Both the position numbers and the translations under genes were made by a program. A DNA stretch of 64,000 nucleotides from Alphaproteobacteria bacterium (GTDB lineage Bacteria; Pseudomonadota; Alphaproteobacteria; Thalassobaculales; Thalassobaculaceae): assembly GCA_024742275.1 (NCBI GenBank), contig JANSYS010000012.1:1-64000 (forward strand), read 5' to 3'. Below, piece by piece: positions 43,084 to 52,199 of the stretch; position 1 is the stretch's first letter; the number at the start of each line of letters is the position of its first letter. The notes under the pieces are model-generated. The model made no database searches. It was not told the origin of the DNA and saw only the letters and a list, made by a program, of their open reading frames with translations.

Positions 43084-43746
43084 GTGAACGCGAACGACAA
43101 GCTTGTATTGGCCGTGCCCAAGGGCCGGATTCTCAAGGCCATCGCGCCGCTGATGGCGCGGGCTGGGATCGAGCCGGAAGACGCCTTCTTCGATGAGGAC
43201 GCGCGTCAGCTCCAGTTCGCCACAGCCGATCCGAATTTGGACATCATCCGGGTGCGTAGCTTCGACACTGCGACTTTCCTTGCCTTCGGCGCCGCCCATC
43301 TGGCCGTCTCCGGCTCGGATGTGCTGATGGAGTTCGACCATTCCGAAATCTACGCACCGGTGAATCTGGATGTGGGCCACTGCCACCTGGCGGTGGCGGC
43401 TCCGGCCGAACTGGCGGCGAACGAGGATCCGCAACGCTGGTCGCACCTGCGCGTGGCCACGAAGTATCCGAACGTCACTCGCCGGTACTTTGCCCGCCGC
43501 GGCGTGCAGGCCGAGTGCATCAAGCTGAACGGCGCGCTGGAACTGGCTCCGAATTTGGGACTGTGCCGTCGCATCGTCGACCTGGTGCAGACGGGCTCGA
43601 CCCTGAAGGCCAACGGTCTGGTGGAGATCGACAGGATTGCCGATGTCAGCGCCCGCCTCGCGGTGAACCGTACGGCCTTGAAGACCCGGCCGGACCCGAT
43701 GAACGATCTGATCGCCCGCTTCCGGGAGGCCGCCCGTGCCGCGTAG
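43084..43746 (+). CDS. hisG: ATP phosphoribosyltransferase, short form
   Basis: A 220-residue enzyme of the short HisG type that starts histidine synthesis by joining ATP and PRPP. LVLAVPKGRILKAIAP is at the N-terminus, SGSDVLMEF follows, and ...VDLVQTGSTLKANGLVE forms the PRPP-binding loop region. Short HisG lacks the regulatory domain and normally needs HisZ, which is not in this window. A GTG at 43030 would give 18 extra residues; the start used gives VNANDKLVLAVPKG, closer to relatives. It overlaps hisD by 11 bases. Confidence 0.93.
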   Translation: MNANDKLVLAVPKGRILKAIAPLMARAGIEPEDAFFDEDARQLQFATADPNLDIIRVRSFDTATFLAFGAAHLAVSGSDVLMEFDHSEIYAPVNLDVGHCHLAVAAPAELAANEDPQRWSHLRVATKYPNVTRRYFARRGVQAECIKLNGALELAPNLGLCRRIVDLVQTGSTLKANGLVEIDRIADVSARLAVNRTALKTRPDPMNDLIARFREAARAA

Positions 43747-45031
43747 GTTGGTGACGGGAGAGGCCGGGTTCGAGGAGGCGTTCGAGGAACTGGCCAATTC
43801 CAAGCGCGAGACCGAGGCTGAGGTCGGCGAGACCGTCTCGGCGATCATCGCCGCCATCATCGATGGCGGGGATGCGGCCCTGTTCGACTACACGCGACGG
43901 TTCGACCGGTTCGATCCTTCGGAAACCGGGCTGTCGATCAGCGTCGCGGAGGTGGAGGCGGCGGTCAATCGGATCGACCCGGAGACCCGTGCCGCGCTCG
44001 AGTTGGCGGCGGAGCGGATAGAAAGTTTCCATGCCCGCCAACTGCCGACCGATTTCGAGGTCAACGATCCGGCGGGAATCCGTCTTGGGCTGCGGTGGAC
44101 GTCGATCGATGCCGTCGGGCTCTACGTTCCCGGCGGGACGGCAGCGTACCCGTCTTCGGTTCTGATGAACGCTCTGCCGGCCAAGGTCGCCGGCGTCTCG
44201 CGCCGGGTAATGGTGGTGCCGACGCCCGACGGCGTCGTCAGCGACATGGTGCTGGCGGCCGCGCACATCGCCGGGATCACCGAGATCTGGCGTATCGGCG
44301 GCGCCCAGGCTGTGGCGGCTCTGGCATACGGGACCGAGAGCATTGCCGCGGTCGATAAGATCGTCGGACCGGGGAACGCGTACGTGGCCGCGGCCAAGCG
44401 CCAGGTCTTCGGAAAAGTGGGGATCGACAGCATAGCCGGCCCCTCGGAGATCCTCGTCGTGGCCGACGCCGAGAACGATCCGTCCTGGATCGCCATAGAC
44501 CTGTTGAGCCAGGCGGAGCATGACACCGCTGCGCAGGCCATTCTGATCACCGACGACGGGACATTCGCCGATGCAGTGGTCGCGGCGGTGGACGATCATC
44601 TGGGCACCCTGCCGCGCACCGAAATCGCCGCCGAGAGCTGGCGGGTCCACGGGGCGGTGATCGTCGCCGGGTCCATGGACGAGGTCCCGCCGCTGGTCGA
44701 CCGTCTGGCGCCGGAGCATCTCGAACTGGCTGTCGCCGATCCGGACGCCATGGCGGCTCGGGTGCGCCATGCCGGCGCGATCTTCCTCGGTCGGTTCACG
44801 CCGGAAGCGCTTGGCGACTATGTGGCCGGTCCGAACCACGTGCTACCCACCGCCCGGACGGCCCGGTTCTCTTCCGGTCTCGGTGTGCTGGACTTCATGA
44901 AGCGAACCACGACGGTGGCGGCGGATATAGACGGGCTTGGCGCGATCGGCCCCGCCGCGATTACACTGGCGGAGGCGGAAGGCTTGGACGCGCACGCGCG
45001 GTCTATCGCGGTTCGTCTGAACCGGCGCTGA
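43736..45031 (+). CDS. hisD: Histidinol dehydrogenase
   Basis: A 431-residue zinc enzyme that oxidises histidinol to histidine with two NAD, the last step of histidine synthesis. [42 protein letters not shown] and SEILVVAD are conserved blocks; the metal site lies in DLLSQAEHD and later EHLEL. It starts with GTG inside the 3' end of hisG, an 11-base overlap that implies coupling. The length is standard. Confidence 0.96.
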   Translation: MPRRLVTGEAGFEEAFEELANSKRETEAEVGETVSAIIAAIIDGGDAALFDYTRRFDRFDPSETGLSISVAEVEAAVNRIDPETRAALELAAERIESFHARQLPTDFEVNDPAGIRLGLRWTSIDAVGLYVPGGTAAYPSSVLMNALPAKVAGVSRRVMVVPTPDGVVSDMVLAAAHIAGITEIWRIGGAQAVAALAYGTESIAAVDKIVGPGNAYVAAAKRQVFGKVGIDSIAGPSEILVVADAENDPSWIAIDLLSQAEHDTAAQAILITDDGTFADAVVAAVDDHLGTLPRTEIAAESWRVHGAVIVAGSMDEVPPLVDRLAPEHLELAVADPDAMAARVRHAGAIFLGRFTPEALGDYVAGPNHVLPTARTARFSSGLGVLDFMKRTTTVAADIDGLGAIGPAAITLAEAEGLDAHARSIAVRLNRR

Positions 45032-45048
45032 ACAACTGAGGAGGGCGC

Positions 45049-45561
45049 ATGTCGGGCGATGACGCCGACACCGCGCCGCTGGACCCCACCGGCGACGACG
45101 CGCGCATTGTTCACATCTCGCTCGACGAACGGACGGTGATCCGTCGCAGCGCGGAGGTGGAGCAGGAGCGCGCGATCGCCGTCTACGATCTGCTGGAGGA
45201 CAACCGCTTCCGTCCGCGGGACGGCGGTCAGGGCCCCTATCATCTGCGGCTCTCCATCGAGGAGAACCGACTGATCTTCGACGTGCGCGATACGGCCGAC
45301 GCGCCACGCACGCAGGTCTCGCTGCATCTGGCGCCGTTCCGCCGGGTGGTTAAGGACTACTTCCAGATCTGCGAGAGCTACTACGACGCGATCAAAAGGC
45401 TGACACCGTCGCAGATCGAGGCGATCGACATGGGGCGCCGGGGTCTGCACAACGAGGGCTCCCAGATGCTGCGCGACCGGCTGGAAGGCCGGATCGCGCT
45501 CGACCACGCGACATCCCGGCGGCTGTTCACGCTGCTCTGCGTGCTGCATATCCGGGGATGA
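45049..45561 (+). CDS. UPF0262 family protein
   Basis: A 170-residue protein. The blocks [41 protein letters not shown] and [14 protein letters not shown] are those of UPF0262, found next to hisD in Alphaproteobacteria. Function is unknown; it has no membrane segment or signal. GAGGAGGGC immediately upstream supports the start. It sits 17 bases after hisD and five before the phosphatase gene, so the cluster is one transcript. Confidence 0.87.
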   Translation: MSGDDADTAPLDPTGDDARIVHISLDERTVIRRSAEVEQERAIAVYDLLEDNRFRPRDGGQGPYHLRLSIEENRLIFDVRDTADAPRTQVSLHLAPFRRVVKDYFQICESYYDAIKRLTPSQIEAIDMGRRGLHNEGSQMLRDRLEGRIALDHATSRRLFTLLCVLHIRG

Positions 45562-45565
45562 GACG

Positions 45566-46021
45566 GTGGCGGTGACCGATCCCTTCGCGACCATACAACA
45601 GCCGAGCGCGGTGCTGTTCGCCTGCAGCATGAACGCCGTGCGCTCGCCCATGGCCGAGGGGATCCTGAAGACCATGGCCGGGACGCGGATCTACGTGGAC
45701 TCCTGCGGGGTCGGTACCGGCGACTTGGACCCGTTCGTCATAGAGGTCATGGGCGAGATCGGCATCGACATGGGGCGGCACCGGCCGAAGAGCTTCGACA
45801 TGCTGGAGGACGGGTTTTTCGACGTCATCATCTCGCTGTCCCCGGAGGCGCAGCACCGGGCGATCGAACTGACCCGAACCATGGCCTGTGATATCGAGTA
45901 CTGGCCGACCCTCGACGTGACGATGATCGAAGGCAACCGGGAAACCCGGCTCGATGCCTACCGGGCCGTCCGGGATTCCCTCGTCCAGCGCATTCGTCAG
46001 CGCTTCGCCTATCTGGATTGA
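45566..46021 (+). CDS. Low-molecular-weight protein-tyrosine phosphatase/arsenate-reductase-like protein
   Basis: A 151-residue protein. FACSMNAVRSPMAEGILK gives the P-loop Cys-x5-Arg of LMW phosphatases and ArsC-type arsenate reductases. It lacks the usual DP general-acid loop in its normal form; WPTLDVT sits near that position. It also has GHRP-like RHRPKSFDML, typical of the family. It would dephosphorylate a protein or act on a small molecule. GTG codons occur at 45566 and 45572; the first is used. It stands between UPF0262 and infA. Confidence 0.82.
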   Translation: MAVTDPFATIQQPSAVLFACSMNAVRSPMAEGILKTMAGTRIYVDSCGVGTGDLDPFVIEVMGEIGIDMGRHRPKSFDMLEDGFFDVIISLSPEAQHRAIELTRTMACDIEYWPTLDVTMIEGNRETRLDAYRAVRDSLVQRIRQRFAYLD

Positions 46022-46140
46022 CCGATGCCCTCCGCGCCGCCCGATCTGGCAGGTCCGTGGCGGCGTTTCGCTGCCCGTCATCGGAGCGATCCTGGGGCGT
46101 TGGCCATGTCGTTCGGGCGGTTGGTCCACCGGAAAACAAC

Positions 46141-46170
46141 TTGACCTTTTACCCGGGCACACGCACTTAA
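46141..46170 (+). promoter_or_regulatory. Possible promoter of infA
   Basis: TTGACC lies 61 bases upstream of infA, followed after about 18 bases by ACTTAA, a weak -10 match. A 180-base gap separates the phosphatase stop from infA, the only sizeable gap in this cluster, so a dedicated promoter is plausible. The -10 match is poor. Confidence 0.35.
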
Positions 46171-46201
46171 GGCACGCCCCAGACCGCAACAAGGAGCGAT
46201 A

Positions 46202-46420
46202 ATGGCAAAAGAAGACATGATTGAGTTTTCCGGCACTGTCGCCGAACTGCTGCCGAACGCGATGTTCCGCGTGAAGCTGGATAACGACCACGAAGTACTC
46301 GCCCATACCAGCGGCAAGATGCGCAAGAACCGCATCCGGGTCCTGGCCGGCGACCGGGTCAATGTCGAAATGACCCCGTACGACCTGACCAAAGGTCGGA
46401 TCACGTTCCGGTTCAAGTAA
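46202..46420 (+). CDS. infA: Translation initiation factor IF-1
   Basis: A 72-residue OB-fold protein that binds the 30S ribosomal A site with IF-2 and IF-3. It starts [19 protein letters not shown] and ends GRITFRFK, with [20 protein letters not shown] in the middle, at the standard length. AAGGAG is seven bases upstream. It has a 180-base upstream gap that may carry its own promoter; maf follows after 22 bases. Confidence 0.98.
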   Translation: MAKEDMIEFSGTVAELLPNAMFRVKLDNDHEVLAHTSGKMRKNRIRVLAGDRVNVEMTPYDLTKGRITFRFK

Positions 46421-46442
46421 CCGCGCAGGGCTGCTCCCCGCG

Positions 46443-47075
46443 ATGACAGCCCCCATCGTACTGCGCCCGCCGACGGGCGCTTCATTCATTCTCGCCTCCG
46501 CCTCGCCACGCCGCAGCGCTTTGCTGGCGCAGATCGGGCTGTATCCGGACGCTATCGATCCGGCCGAAGCGGACGAAACCCCGGTGCCTGCCGAGAAACC
46601 TCGCCCCTACGCCGTGCGTATGGCGAGAATCAAGGCCGAAGCCGTCGCCCCGCGCCATCCCGATGCCTTCGTGCTCGCCGCCGATACGGTGGTGGCCTGT
46701 GGTCGGCGCATCCTGCCCAAGGTCGAGACTCCCGACGACGCCCGGCGGTGCCTCATGCTGCTGTCCGGCCGCCGCCATCGGGTCATCGGCGGCATCTGCC
46801 TGGTCGATCCCGCAGGCATGTTCCATCAGCGCGTGGTCGAGACCCGCGTCGGCTTCAAGCGCCTGTCCGACGCCGAAATCCACGCCTATCTGGCGTCGGG
46901 TGACTGGTCGGGCAAGGCCGGCGGCTACGCGGTGCAGGGGCTCGCGGCGGCCTATGTGGACTTTCTCAACGGGTCCTATTCCAATGTGGTCGGCCTCGCT
47001 CTGGCCGAGACCTACGCGCTGTTGACGGGGCTCGGCTTTGCCCATGCTGCGGCTACCGGCGAGGCGCCTGCATGA
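46443..47075 (+). CDS. maf: Maf-family nucleoside triphosphate pyrophosphatase
   Basis: A 210-residue enzyme of the Maf/HAM1-like fold. FILASASPRRSALLAQIGL at the N-terminus is the diagnostic P-loop-like motif; AADTVVACGRRILPKV and GDWSGKAGGYAVQGLA are the other conserved blocks. It hydrolyses non-canonical or modified NTPs (for example dTTP, UTP or m7GTP). The stop overlaps the RNase E/G gene start by four bases (ATGA). It follows infA as in many alphaproteobacteria. Confidence 0.92.
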   Translation: MTAPIVLRPPTGASFILASASPRRSALLAQIGLYPDAIDPAEADETPVPAEKPRPYAVRMARIKAEAVAPRHPDAFVLAADTVVACGRRILPKVETPDDARRCLMLLSGRRHRVIGGICLVDPAGMFHQRVVETRVGFKRLSDAEIHAYLASGDWSGKAGGYAVQGLAAAYVDFLNGSYSNVVGLALAETYALLTGLGFAHAAATGEAPA

Positions 47076-48340
47076 CCGCGGTCGACCGCGTGGTGATCCA
47101 TGCAGCGCCGGGAGTTTCCCGCGTCCTGTTTCTGCGACAGGGCCGGGTCGTCGAGATCTGGGTCGACGGTGACGACATGCCGAGCCTGATCGGCGGCATC
47201 GCACTGGTCACCGCCCGCACGGCCGGCGGCGCGGCCATCGCCGACCTGCCGAGCGGGTCGGGCTACATCCGCGACGGGCGAGCCAATGACGGCGAACGTC
47301 TTCTGGTCGAGGTTCTCCGCGACTCCATGGCCGACAAGCGTTCGGTGCTCCGGCGCCGCGTGGAACTGGCCGGCGACGGCATCGTGCTCACGCCGTTTCT
47401 GGCGGAACTGGGGATCGCGTCCTCTATCAAGGCGAAGGGGCGGCGCACCGCGATCCGAACGGCGGTGCAGGCGGAACTGCCCGCGGGTGTCGGCGCCATG
47501 GTTCTGGATGCTGCGCGCGATCTGCCGGCGGCCGATATCGCAAAGGAGGCGTCTCGCTTGGTCGGGCTGTGGCGGCAGATCGCTGAACGGTCCGAGGTCA
47601 GGTCGCCGCCTTGCTGGCTCCTGTCGCCGCCTGCACTGGAGGATCGGGTCCGCGCGCACGCGCCGTTGGCCGAGATTGTAACCGATCGCGATGGGCGTCT
47701 GTTCCGCGCCGCCGGCGGCGACGAGGCGCTCGACCGGGCCCTGGCCCGGGACGTCGCCGTGGCAGACGGTGTGGCTCTGGTGATCGAGGAGGCGGAAACG
47801 GCCACGCTGATAGACGTCAACCTCGCCCGCTCGCCGCGTGGCGATGCCCTGGTTCGGGCCAATACCGTTGCCGTCGCCGGGGTGGCCGCCATGGCGCGGC
47901 TGCGGGGGCTGCGCGGCACCCTGCTGATCGACCTACCCCGCATGCGCGGGGCCGGCGACAGAGGACAGGTGAAGACAGTGTTGGAGGAAGCGGTTTCGGA
48001 CGACTCCGCATCATGGCGGATTCTCGGGTGGACGCCCGGGGGCATGCTCGAATGCCTGCGGGAATCGCCTCGCCGACCGTTGTCGATGGAGATGCTGGCG
48101 CCGCTTGGGGTCCGCCGGCTGTCGGTGCGGGCGAGGGCCTGGGCGGCATTGGACCGCCTGCGCCTGGACGTTGGGGGGATCGCGCGGCCACGCCTACGGG
48201 TCCCCGTGGACGTCGCCGATTGGCTCGGCGCTACGGGTGCGCCTATGTTGCAGGCGGAGCGTCAGCGGCTCGGCGCTTTGACTGTCGTCGCCGATCCCGA
48301 ACTCGGGGCCGAAGACGCTGTGGTAGAGAGCGACGCATAA
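47072..48340 (+). CDS. Short ribonuclease E/G family protein
   Basis: A 422-residue relative of RNase E/G. The two catalytic aspartates can be placed: Asp248 (VIEEAETATLIDVN) and Asp287 (RGTLLIDLPRM). The S1 RNA-binding part (about 35-70) is reduced to GGIALVTARTAGGAAIADLP, and the CPxC zinc link needed for RNase E tetramers is absent. It is much shorter than RNase E and a little shorter than RNase G. It is encoded between maf and yacG, the usual place for this small alphaproteobacterial form; it may cleave rRNA or mRNA precursors. Confidence 0.85.
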   Translation: MTAVDRVVIHAAPGVSRVLFLRQGRVVEIWVDGDDMPSLIGGIALVTARTAGGAAIADLPSGSGYIRDGRANDGERLLVEVLRDSMADKRSVLRRRVELAGDGIVLTPFLAELGIASSIKAKGRRTAIRTAVQAELPAGVGAMVLDAARDLPAADIAKEASRLVGLWRQIAERSEVRSPPCWLLSPPALEDRVRAHAPLAEIVTDRDGRLFRAAGGDEALDRALARDVAVADGVALVIEEAETATLIDVNLARSPRGDALVRANTVAVAGVAAMARLRGLRGTLLIDLPRMRGAGDRGQVKTVLEEAVSDDSASWRILGWTPGGMLECLRESPRRPLSMEMLAPLGVRRLSVRARAWAALDRLRLDVGGIARPRLRVPVDVADWLGATGAPMLQAERQRLGALTVVADPELGAEDAVVESDA

Positions 48341-48352
48341 GGGCGGGAACCG

Positions 48353-48574
48353 ATGGGTGAGATCCATCCGATTGGCAAGGCACGCAAAATGAAATGTCCG
48401 ATCTGCGGCAAACAAAGCGATGCCAAGGTGCGGCCGTTCTGTTCGGCGCGCTGCAAGCAGGTCGATCTGGGACGCTGGCTTGGCGAGACGTACCGCATTC
48501 CGAGCGAAGAGGTCCCGGACGAGACGGAAATCGACGCCATCGTCGCGCGGATGGAGCGCGGCGAAGAGCAATGA
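48353..48574 (+). CDS. yacG: DNA gyrase inhibitor YacG
   Basis: A 73-residue zinc-ribbon protein. CPIC and FCSARC give four zinc cysteines (15, 18, 30, 34), followed by the [16 protein letters not shown] segment that is typical of YacG. In Escherichia coli YacG binds GyrB and blocks DNA binding by gyrase. An internal ATG at residue 13 is an alternative start. It ends the conserved infA-maf-rng-yacG block. Confidence 0.93.
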   Translation: MGEIHPIGKARKMKCPICGKQSDAKVRPFCSARCKQVDLGRWLGETYRIPSEEVPDETEIDAIVARMERGEEQ

Positions 48575-48620
48575 CGGGGGGCTGCGGTGGAGGAACGCCG
48601 CTGTAGGGGCGATAGATGCT

Positions 48621-50537
48621 TTATCCGTCGGCCTGCACCCAGAACTGATACATGCCGAGAAACACGTCCGGATAGTCGGCCTCGAATGAGTCCCAGGTGT
48701 TGAGATCGAGGCCGCTTGGGTCGCCGGGGTTGCGCCGTCGGTATTCCGTCAGGATCGCCGGATCTGGGAGTTCGAAGCCCAGGAAGTTCAGGCGGAGATC
48801 CTCGATCGCTTGACGCAGCCAGAGCGGATCGACCGTATGCTCCTGGGTGTGCAGCAGAGCGTCGCGCACCCCGGATGCCGCATAGAAATCGGCAGACCGA
48901 AGCAGAGCCCGGGCGGCGTGACCGTTCGGTAGGTCGTAGACGGCGCGGCGCGCGGCGCGGATCCGTCCCATCATATCGCCCCGCTCCGGGATCTGTCGTC
49001 GGATCTCGTCGAAGGGCTCCCGCGCCCGACGGCTGTAGAAGGCGAGGCGCATGAGTCCGCGCGGCGCCATGAGCCGCCGCAGCACGCGCCAGCCACGCAT
49101 GGGCTCGTCCATGTGGTGTAGAACGCCCGAACTCTCGATCAGATCGAAGCGCTCTGGATAGGTTCCGATCTCCAGTATGTCGGCTTGCGCGAACCGGATG
49201 TTCCGCACCCCGAGGTCCCGTGCCATCCGCCGGCCGTAGGCGAGGGAGGCTCTCGACAGGTCGATCGCCACGACATCCGCGTTCTCGTAGCGCAGCGCCG
49301 TCTGCAGTGCGTGCCGTCCCGTGCCGCAACCGGCGATCAGAATTCTTGGCTGCGCGTCTTCCACGCGGGGCGGTTCCGGGAGCGACAGAGCTTGGCTGAG
49401 GTAGCGGCCGGGTGTCGTGCGCGGGCGCCGCGACAGGCTCAACCAGCGCGGATAGGGATTGTCCTCGTATTGGTTCTGGACGGCACGCGACACGGTATCG
49501 TGGACCTGTCCGGGCGCCAGTTCCTCGGCTAGGCGCCATTCCTCGCGGGGCTCGATCAGCGAGCGGCGCAGAAGCAGGGCGCGCGGCGAATTGTCGTCGC
49601 TGGTAAGCGTCCCGGCCTCGCGGTAGAGGGAATCGATCTCCGGGTCCGTCTCAAGCGGCATGTACATCGCTCGGATCAGCTCTCGGTGCGGGAGGGCGAC
49701 GCCGCTGGTCTGCAGGTCCGCCAGCCGGATCTGCAAATCCTGCTCCTCTTCGGTTTCGAACCACACCCACTCGGCCGCCCTGGCCTGAACCGCAATGGCG
49801 GCGAGCCAATCGGGATCGATCCGGCCTAGGCTCCCCGCTACGGCGCTGTCGAGCAGCCAATGCCGGGTCCGCGTGAGCCATGCTTCCATATCCGGGTGGG
49901 CGATGATCGACCAGCAGAGCGCGCCAAGGACGAGGCCGTCGGCCAGGAACGCGGTGATCGGCTTGAAACCGGCCGTCGCCCGCCGCTCAGGGAAGCCGTG
50001 CCGCGCGGACTCCAATCCTCTCCGGATCGCGGGATGGCTCGCCCATAGCCGGATCGCAGGATCAGACAGCGCTTGCTGATCGACATCGGGGTCCGCCTGG
50101 AGGGCGGCAAGCGCGGTCCGCGCGGGGGGATGGGGTTTCTGGTAGGGACATCGTCGGAGCGCTCGGATCAGCGCGTCGCGCGGCTCGTGCGCCGACGGCT
50201 CCAGGCGCCAGGCGTCGATGCGATGCTCCAGTCCGCCCCGCAGGTCGCCCTTCGCTTCCAGCGCCGCCGCGAGACCGACATGGGCGGCTACATAGTCCGG
50301 CTTCAGGCGAACCGCCCGGCGGAAGCAGGCGATGGCGTCGGCGAGACGTCCGGCCGCCTTCAGCGCCACGCCCTGGTTGTGATGGGCGTCCGGAAGCTTC
50401 GGACGCAGCCGGACGACCTCTCCATAGGCTTGTGCCGCCTCCTGGTAGCGTCGGGCGCGGAACAGCGCTCCGGCACGCTGCAGCGCGCCAACGACCGCGG
50501 TCTCCCCATGCGTGCCTGCGGGAACCGGCGGTCTCAT
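48621..50537 (-). CDS. TPR-containing class I SAM-dependent methyltransferase
   Basis: A 638-residue protein. TPR units cover about residues 16-120 (RRYQEAAQAYGEVVRLRPKLPDA-type helices). A central region (about 130-345) has no recognised domain. The C-terminal methyltransferase begins at NQYEDNPYPRW and has SAM motif I ILIAGCGTGRH (399-408), VVAIDLS and a SGVLHHMDEP segment. The NPYPRW-plus-TPR layout belongs to a widespread but uncharacterised group. It overlaps the stop of the 2OG oxygenase gene by four bases (ATGA), so the two proteins are made together. Confidence 0.85.
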   Translation of the reverse strand: MRPPVPAGTHGETAVVGALQRAGALFRARRYQEAAQAYGEVVRLRPKLPDAHHNQGVALKAAGRLADAIACFRRAVRLKPDYVAAHVGLAAALEAKGDLRGGLEHRIDAWRLEPSAHEPRDALIRALRRCPYQKPHPPARTALAALQADPDVDQQALSDPAIRLWASHPAIRRGLESARHGFPERRATAGFKPITAFLADGLVLGALCWSIIAHPDMEAWLTRTRHWLLDSAVAGSLGRIDPDWLAAIAVQARAAEWVWFETEEEQDLQIRLADLQTSGVALPHRELIRAMYMPLETDPEIDSLYREAGTLTSDDNSPRALLLRRSLIEPREEWRLAEELAPGQVHDTVSRAVQNQYEDNPYPRWLSLSRRPRTTPGRYLSQALSLPEPPRVEDAQPRILIAGCGTGRHALQTALRYENADVVAIDLSRASLAYGRRMARDLGVRNIRFAQADILEIGTYPERFDLIESSGVLHHMDEPMRGWRVLRRLMAPRGLMRLAFYSRRAREPFDEIRRQIPERGDMMGRIRAARRAVYDLPNGHAARALLRSADFYAASGVRDALLHTQEHTVDPLWLRQAIEDLRLNFLGFELPDPAILTEYRRRNPGDPSGLDLNTWDSFEADYPDVFLGMYQFWVQADG

Positions 50538-51745
50538 CGCGGATGCAGATCGAAAGCGACGGAGATGCGGTCGCCCTCGCCGTCGAACGGGACGGTGCGG
50601 TGCCAGACGTAGGATGGAAACAGAACGATCATACCGGGTCTGGGGCAGACGCGGTGCGTGGTCGCCGTCCCCCGATCGGGGATGCCGTAGCCCGGATGGT
50701 TGAACTCGATCCAGCCCTGATGGCCCGCGTCTTCTTCGCTGAGCACCTCGGGCATCTCGACATAGTAAACTCCGGACAGCCAGCCCAGATTGTGAATGTG
50801 GCCGTCCTGATGCCCTTGCGCTCGTAGGATGTTTCCCCAGACGTCCAGGGCGTAGCCGCTCGGTCGTCCGTCGATATGCGGATGTCCGGGCAGGGTCGGC
50901 AGGGCCTCGCCGTAGGCGGCGACGGCCTCGTCCAGGGCGGTGTGGAAACCCCGGATCGCGGGATGGTCGTGCTGTAGCAGGTCGGTCACCAGCGAACCGC
51001 CCCGGATCGCCCGCTTCGCCGGATCGTAGTCGTCGCGGCGGTTCGGGTGGGCGCGGATCGCCGCGGCGAAATCGGCGTTGAACGCGTCTATCGTCTCGTA
51101 GCCCTCAGGAACGGGCAGCATCATCGGCCGGGTCAGGCTGCCGAAACCCGTCAATGCATCGGCCGGATCCGGTCGGCCGAGGTCGTAGAGGGCGGTCGAT
51201 TTCAGGGCCAGCGCCCGGATATGGGTCGGCCGGAGGGCCAGCGCGGTTTCGCAAAGTTCCAGTGCCGCTTCCGGCTGTTCGAGTTTGAGGAGGGCTGTCG
51301 CCAGATTCATGGCGACCGGGATGTCGTGCGGTGTAATCGCCAATGACCGCCGGTACAGCGGTACCGAGCCGTGGGTCTCATCGAACGCCCCTTGCCGAAG
51401 GTTGCCGTAGGCGAACCAGAGGCTGCCCGAGGCGGGGCTTGCCGTCAGGGCGCGGCGGTAGGCGAGGGCGACCGATTCTCGGTCCGCGCACTCGAACTCG
51501 TCGAGCAACTGCGCGTCGAGTTCGAGTGCGGGTGCGTAGTCCGGCGCCGCCCGGATCGCGCGGTCGACCAGCATCCGTGCCGCTTCCGGCTTGCGATCCC
51601 GCAGTCGGGCGCGGGCCAGGAGGCAGTTGGCGACGGGGTTGTCCGGCTGGGAGTCGAGGATGGCGTCGCACAAGGCGCTCCCCTCGGCCGTCTGGCCGGC
51701 GTTGAAGTGACGGATGGCGAGGCGGAGGGCGTCGACGATCTGCAT
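50534..51745 (-). CDS. TPR-containing 2OG-Fe(II) oxygenase-like protein
   Basis: A 403-residue protein. Its N-terminal 190 residues are TPR-like helical pairs. The C-terminal domain (about 270-403) resembles putative 2OG-Fe(II) oxygenases: QGHQDGHIHNLGWLSGVYYVEMP supplies candidate His ligands, FPSYVWHRTVPF the distal His, and DRISVAFDLHPR the 2-oxoglutarate Arg. It may hydroxylate a protein or glycopeptide. GTG eleven codons earlier is the alternative start. It is translated just before, and overlapping, the TPR methyltransferase. Confidence 0.8.
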   Translation of the reverse strand: MQIVDALRLAIRHFNAGQTAEGSALCDAILDSQPDNPVANCLLARARLRDRKPEAARMLVDRAIRAAPDYAPALELDAQLLDEFECADRESVALAYRRALTASPASGSLWFAYGNLRQGAFDETHGSVPLYRRSLAITPHDIPVAMNLATALLKLEQPEAALELCETALALRPTHIRALALKSTALYDLGRPDPADALTGFGSLTRPMMLPVPEGYETIDAFNADFAAAIRAHPNRRDDYDPAKRAIRGGSLVTDLLQHDHPAIRGFHTALDEAVAAYGEALPTLPGHPHIDGRPSGYALDVWGNILRAQGHQDGHIHNLGWLSGVYYVEMPEVLSEEDAGHQGWIEFNHPGYGIPDRGTATTHRVCPRPGMIVLFPSYVWHRTVPFDGEGDRISVAFDLHPR

Positions 51746-51821
51746 GGCGCCGACAATGTACGGTCCGGGCGGTGTCACTTCAACGCCCCGAGAGGCGTCG
51801 CGATTCAGCGTCGAGACGTGC

Positions 51822-51850
51822 TGGACAGGCTCGATCCCGGCGGCTATATA
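51822..51850 (+). promoter_or_regulatory. Promoter of tRNA-Phe
   Basis: TGGACA (51822-51827) and TATATA (51845-51850) are separated by 17 bases; the -35 box matches five of six positions. The tRNA 5' end lies 20 bases after the -10 box, as expected for a tRNA gene. Confidence 0.55.
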
Positions 51851-51869
51851 CCCCTCGCGCTTCGGCGCC

Positions 51870-51945
51870 GCCCAGGTAGCTCAGTTGGTAGAGCAGCGGA
51901 TTGAAAATCCGCGTGTCGGTGGTTCGAATCCGCCCCTGGGCACCA
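51870..51945 (+). tRNA. tRNA-Phe (anticodon GAA), CCA encoded
   Basis: A complete cloverleaf from GCCCAGG to CCTGGGC, discriminator A and an encoded CCA. D-arm TAGCTCAGTTGGTAGAGCA, anticodon stem GCGGA/TCCGC with loop TTGAAAA, and T-arm GGTTCGAATCC. Anticodon GAA reads TTC/TTT. It follows the conserved core block, as seen in other Alphaproteobacteria. Confidence 0.96.
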
Positions 51946-52130
51946 TCTCCTCCTTATTTTCGGTCGGTCGCAGCATGTTTTTTTGCGCGACTATTGTCGG
52001 CGCGCCGCAACCGGGCTGCCCCGATTCCAGAAATGCACCGCCTGGACGGTTCATCGGAACGGGCGAACGATTGCGTCGGGGCCGCTGGGACTCGGAAGGA
52101 AAATGGCGGGGAGAGGCGCGCTCCGCAGTC

Positions 52131-52199
52131 CTACTCCGTGCGCTTGGCGATTACCCAGACGCCGTGAACGATTCCGGGAATGTATCCCAGGATCGTCAT
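52131..52199 (-). pseudogene. C-terminal fragment of a Pmp3/YqaE-type membrane peptide
   Basis: The minus-strand frame reads [20 protein letters not shown] and two more residues before a stop: 22 residues. This is the second half of the small stress-related proteolipid family Pmp3/YqaE (about 50 residues), whose C-terminal helix reads LLTxLGYIPGIxHAxYV. The first hydrophobic helix is missing: the upstream frame reads polar residues. It is most likely a truncated copy; translation is possible from its own ATG, but a ribosome site is not evident. Confidence 0.6.
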
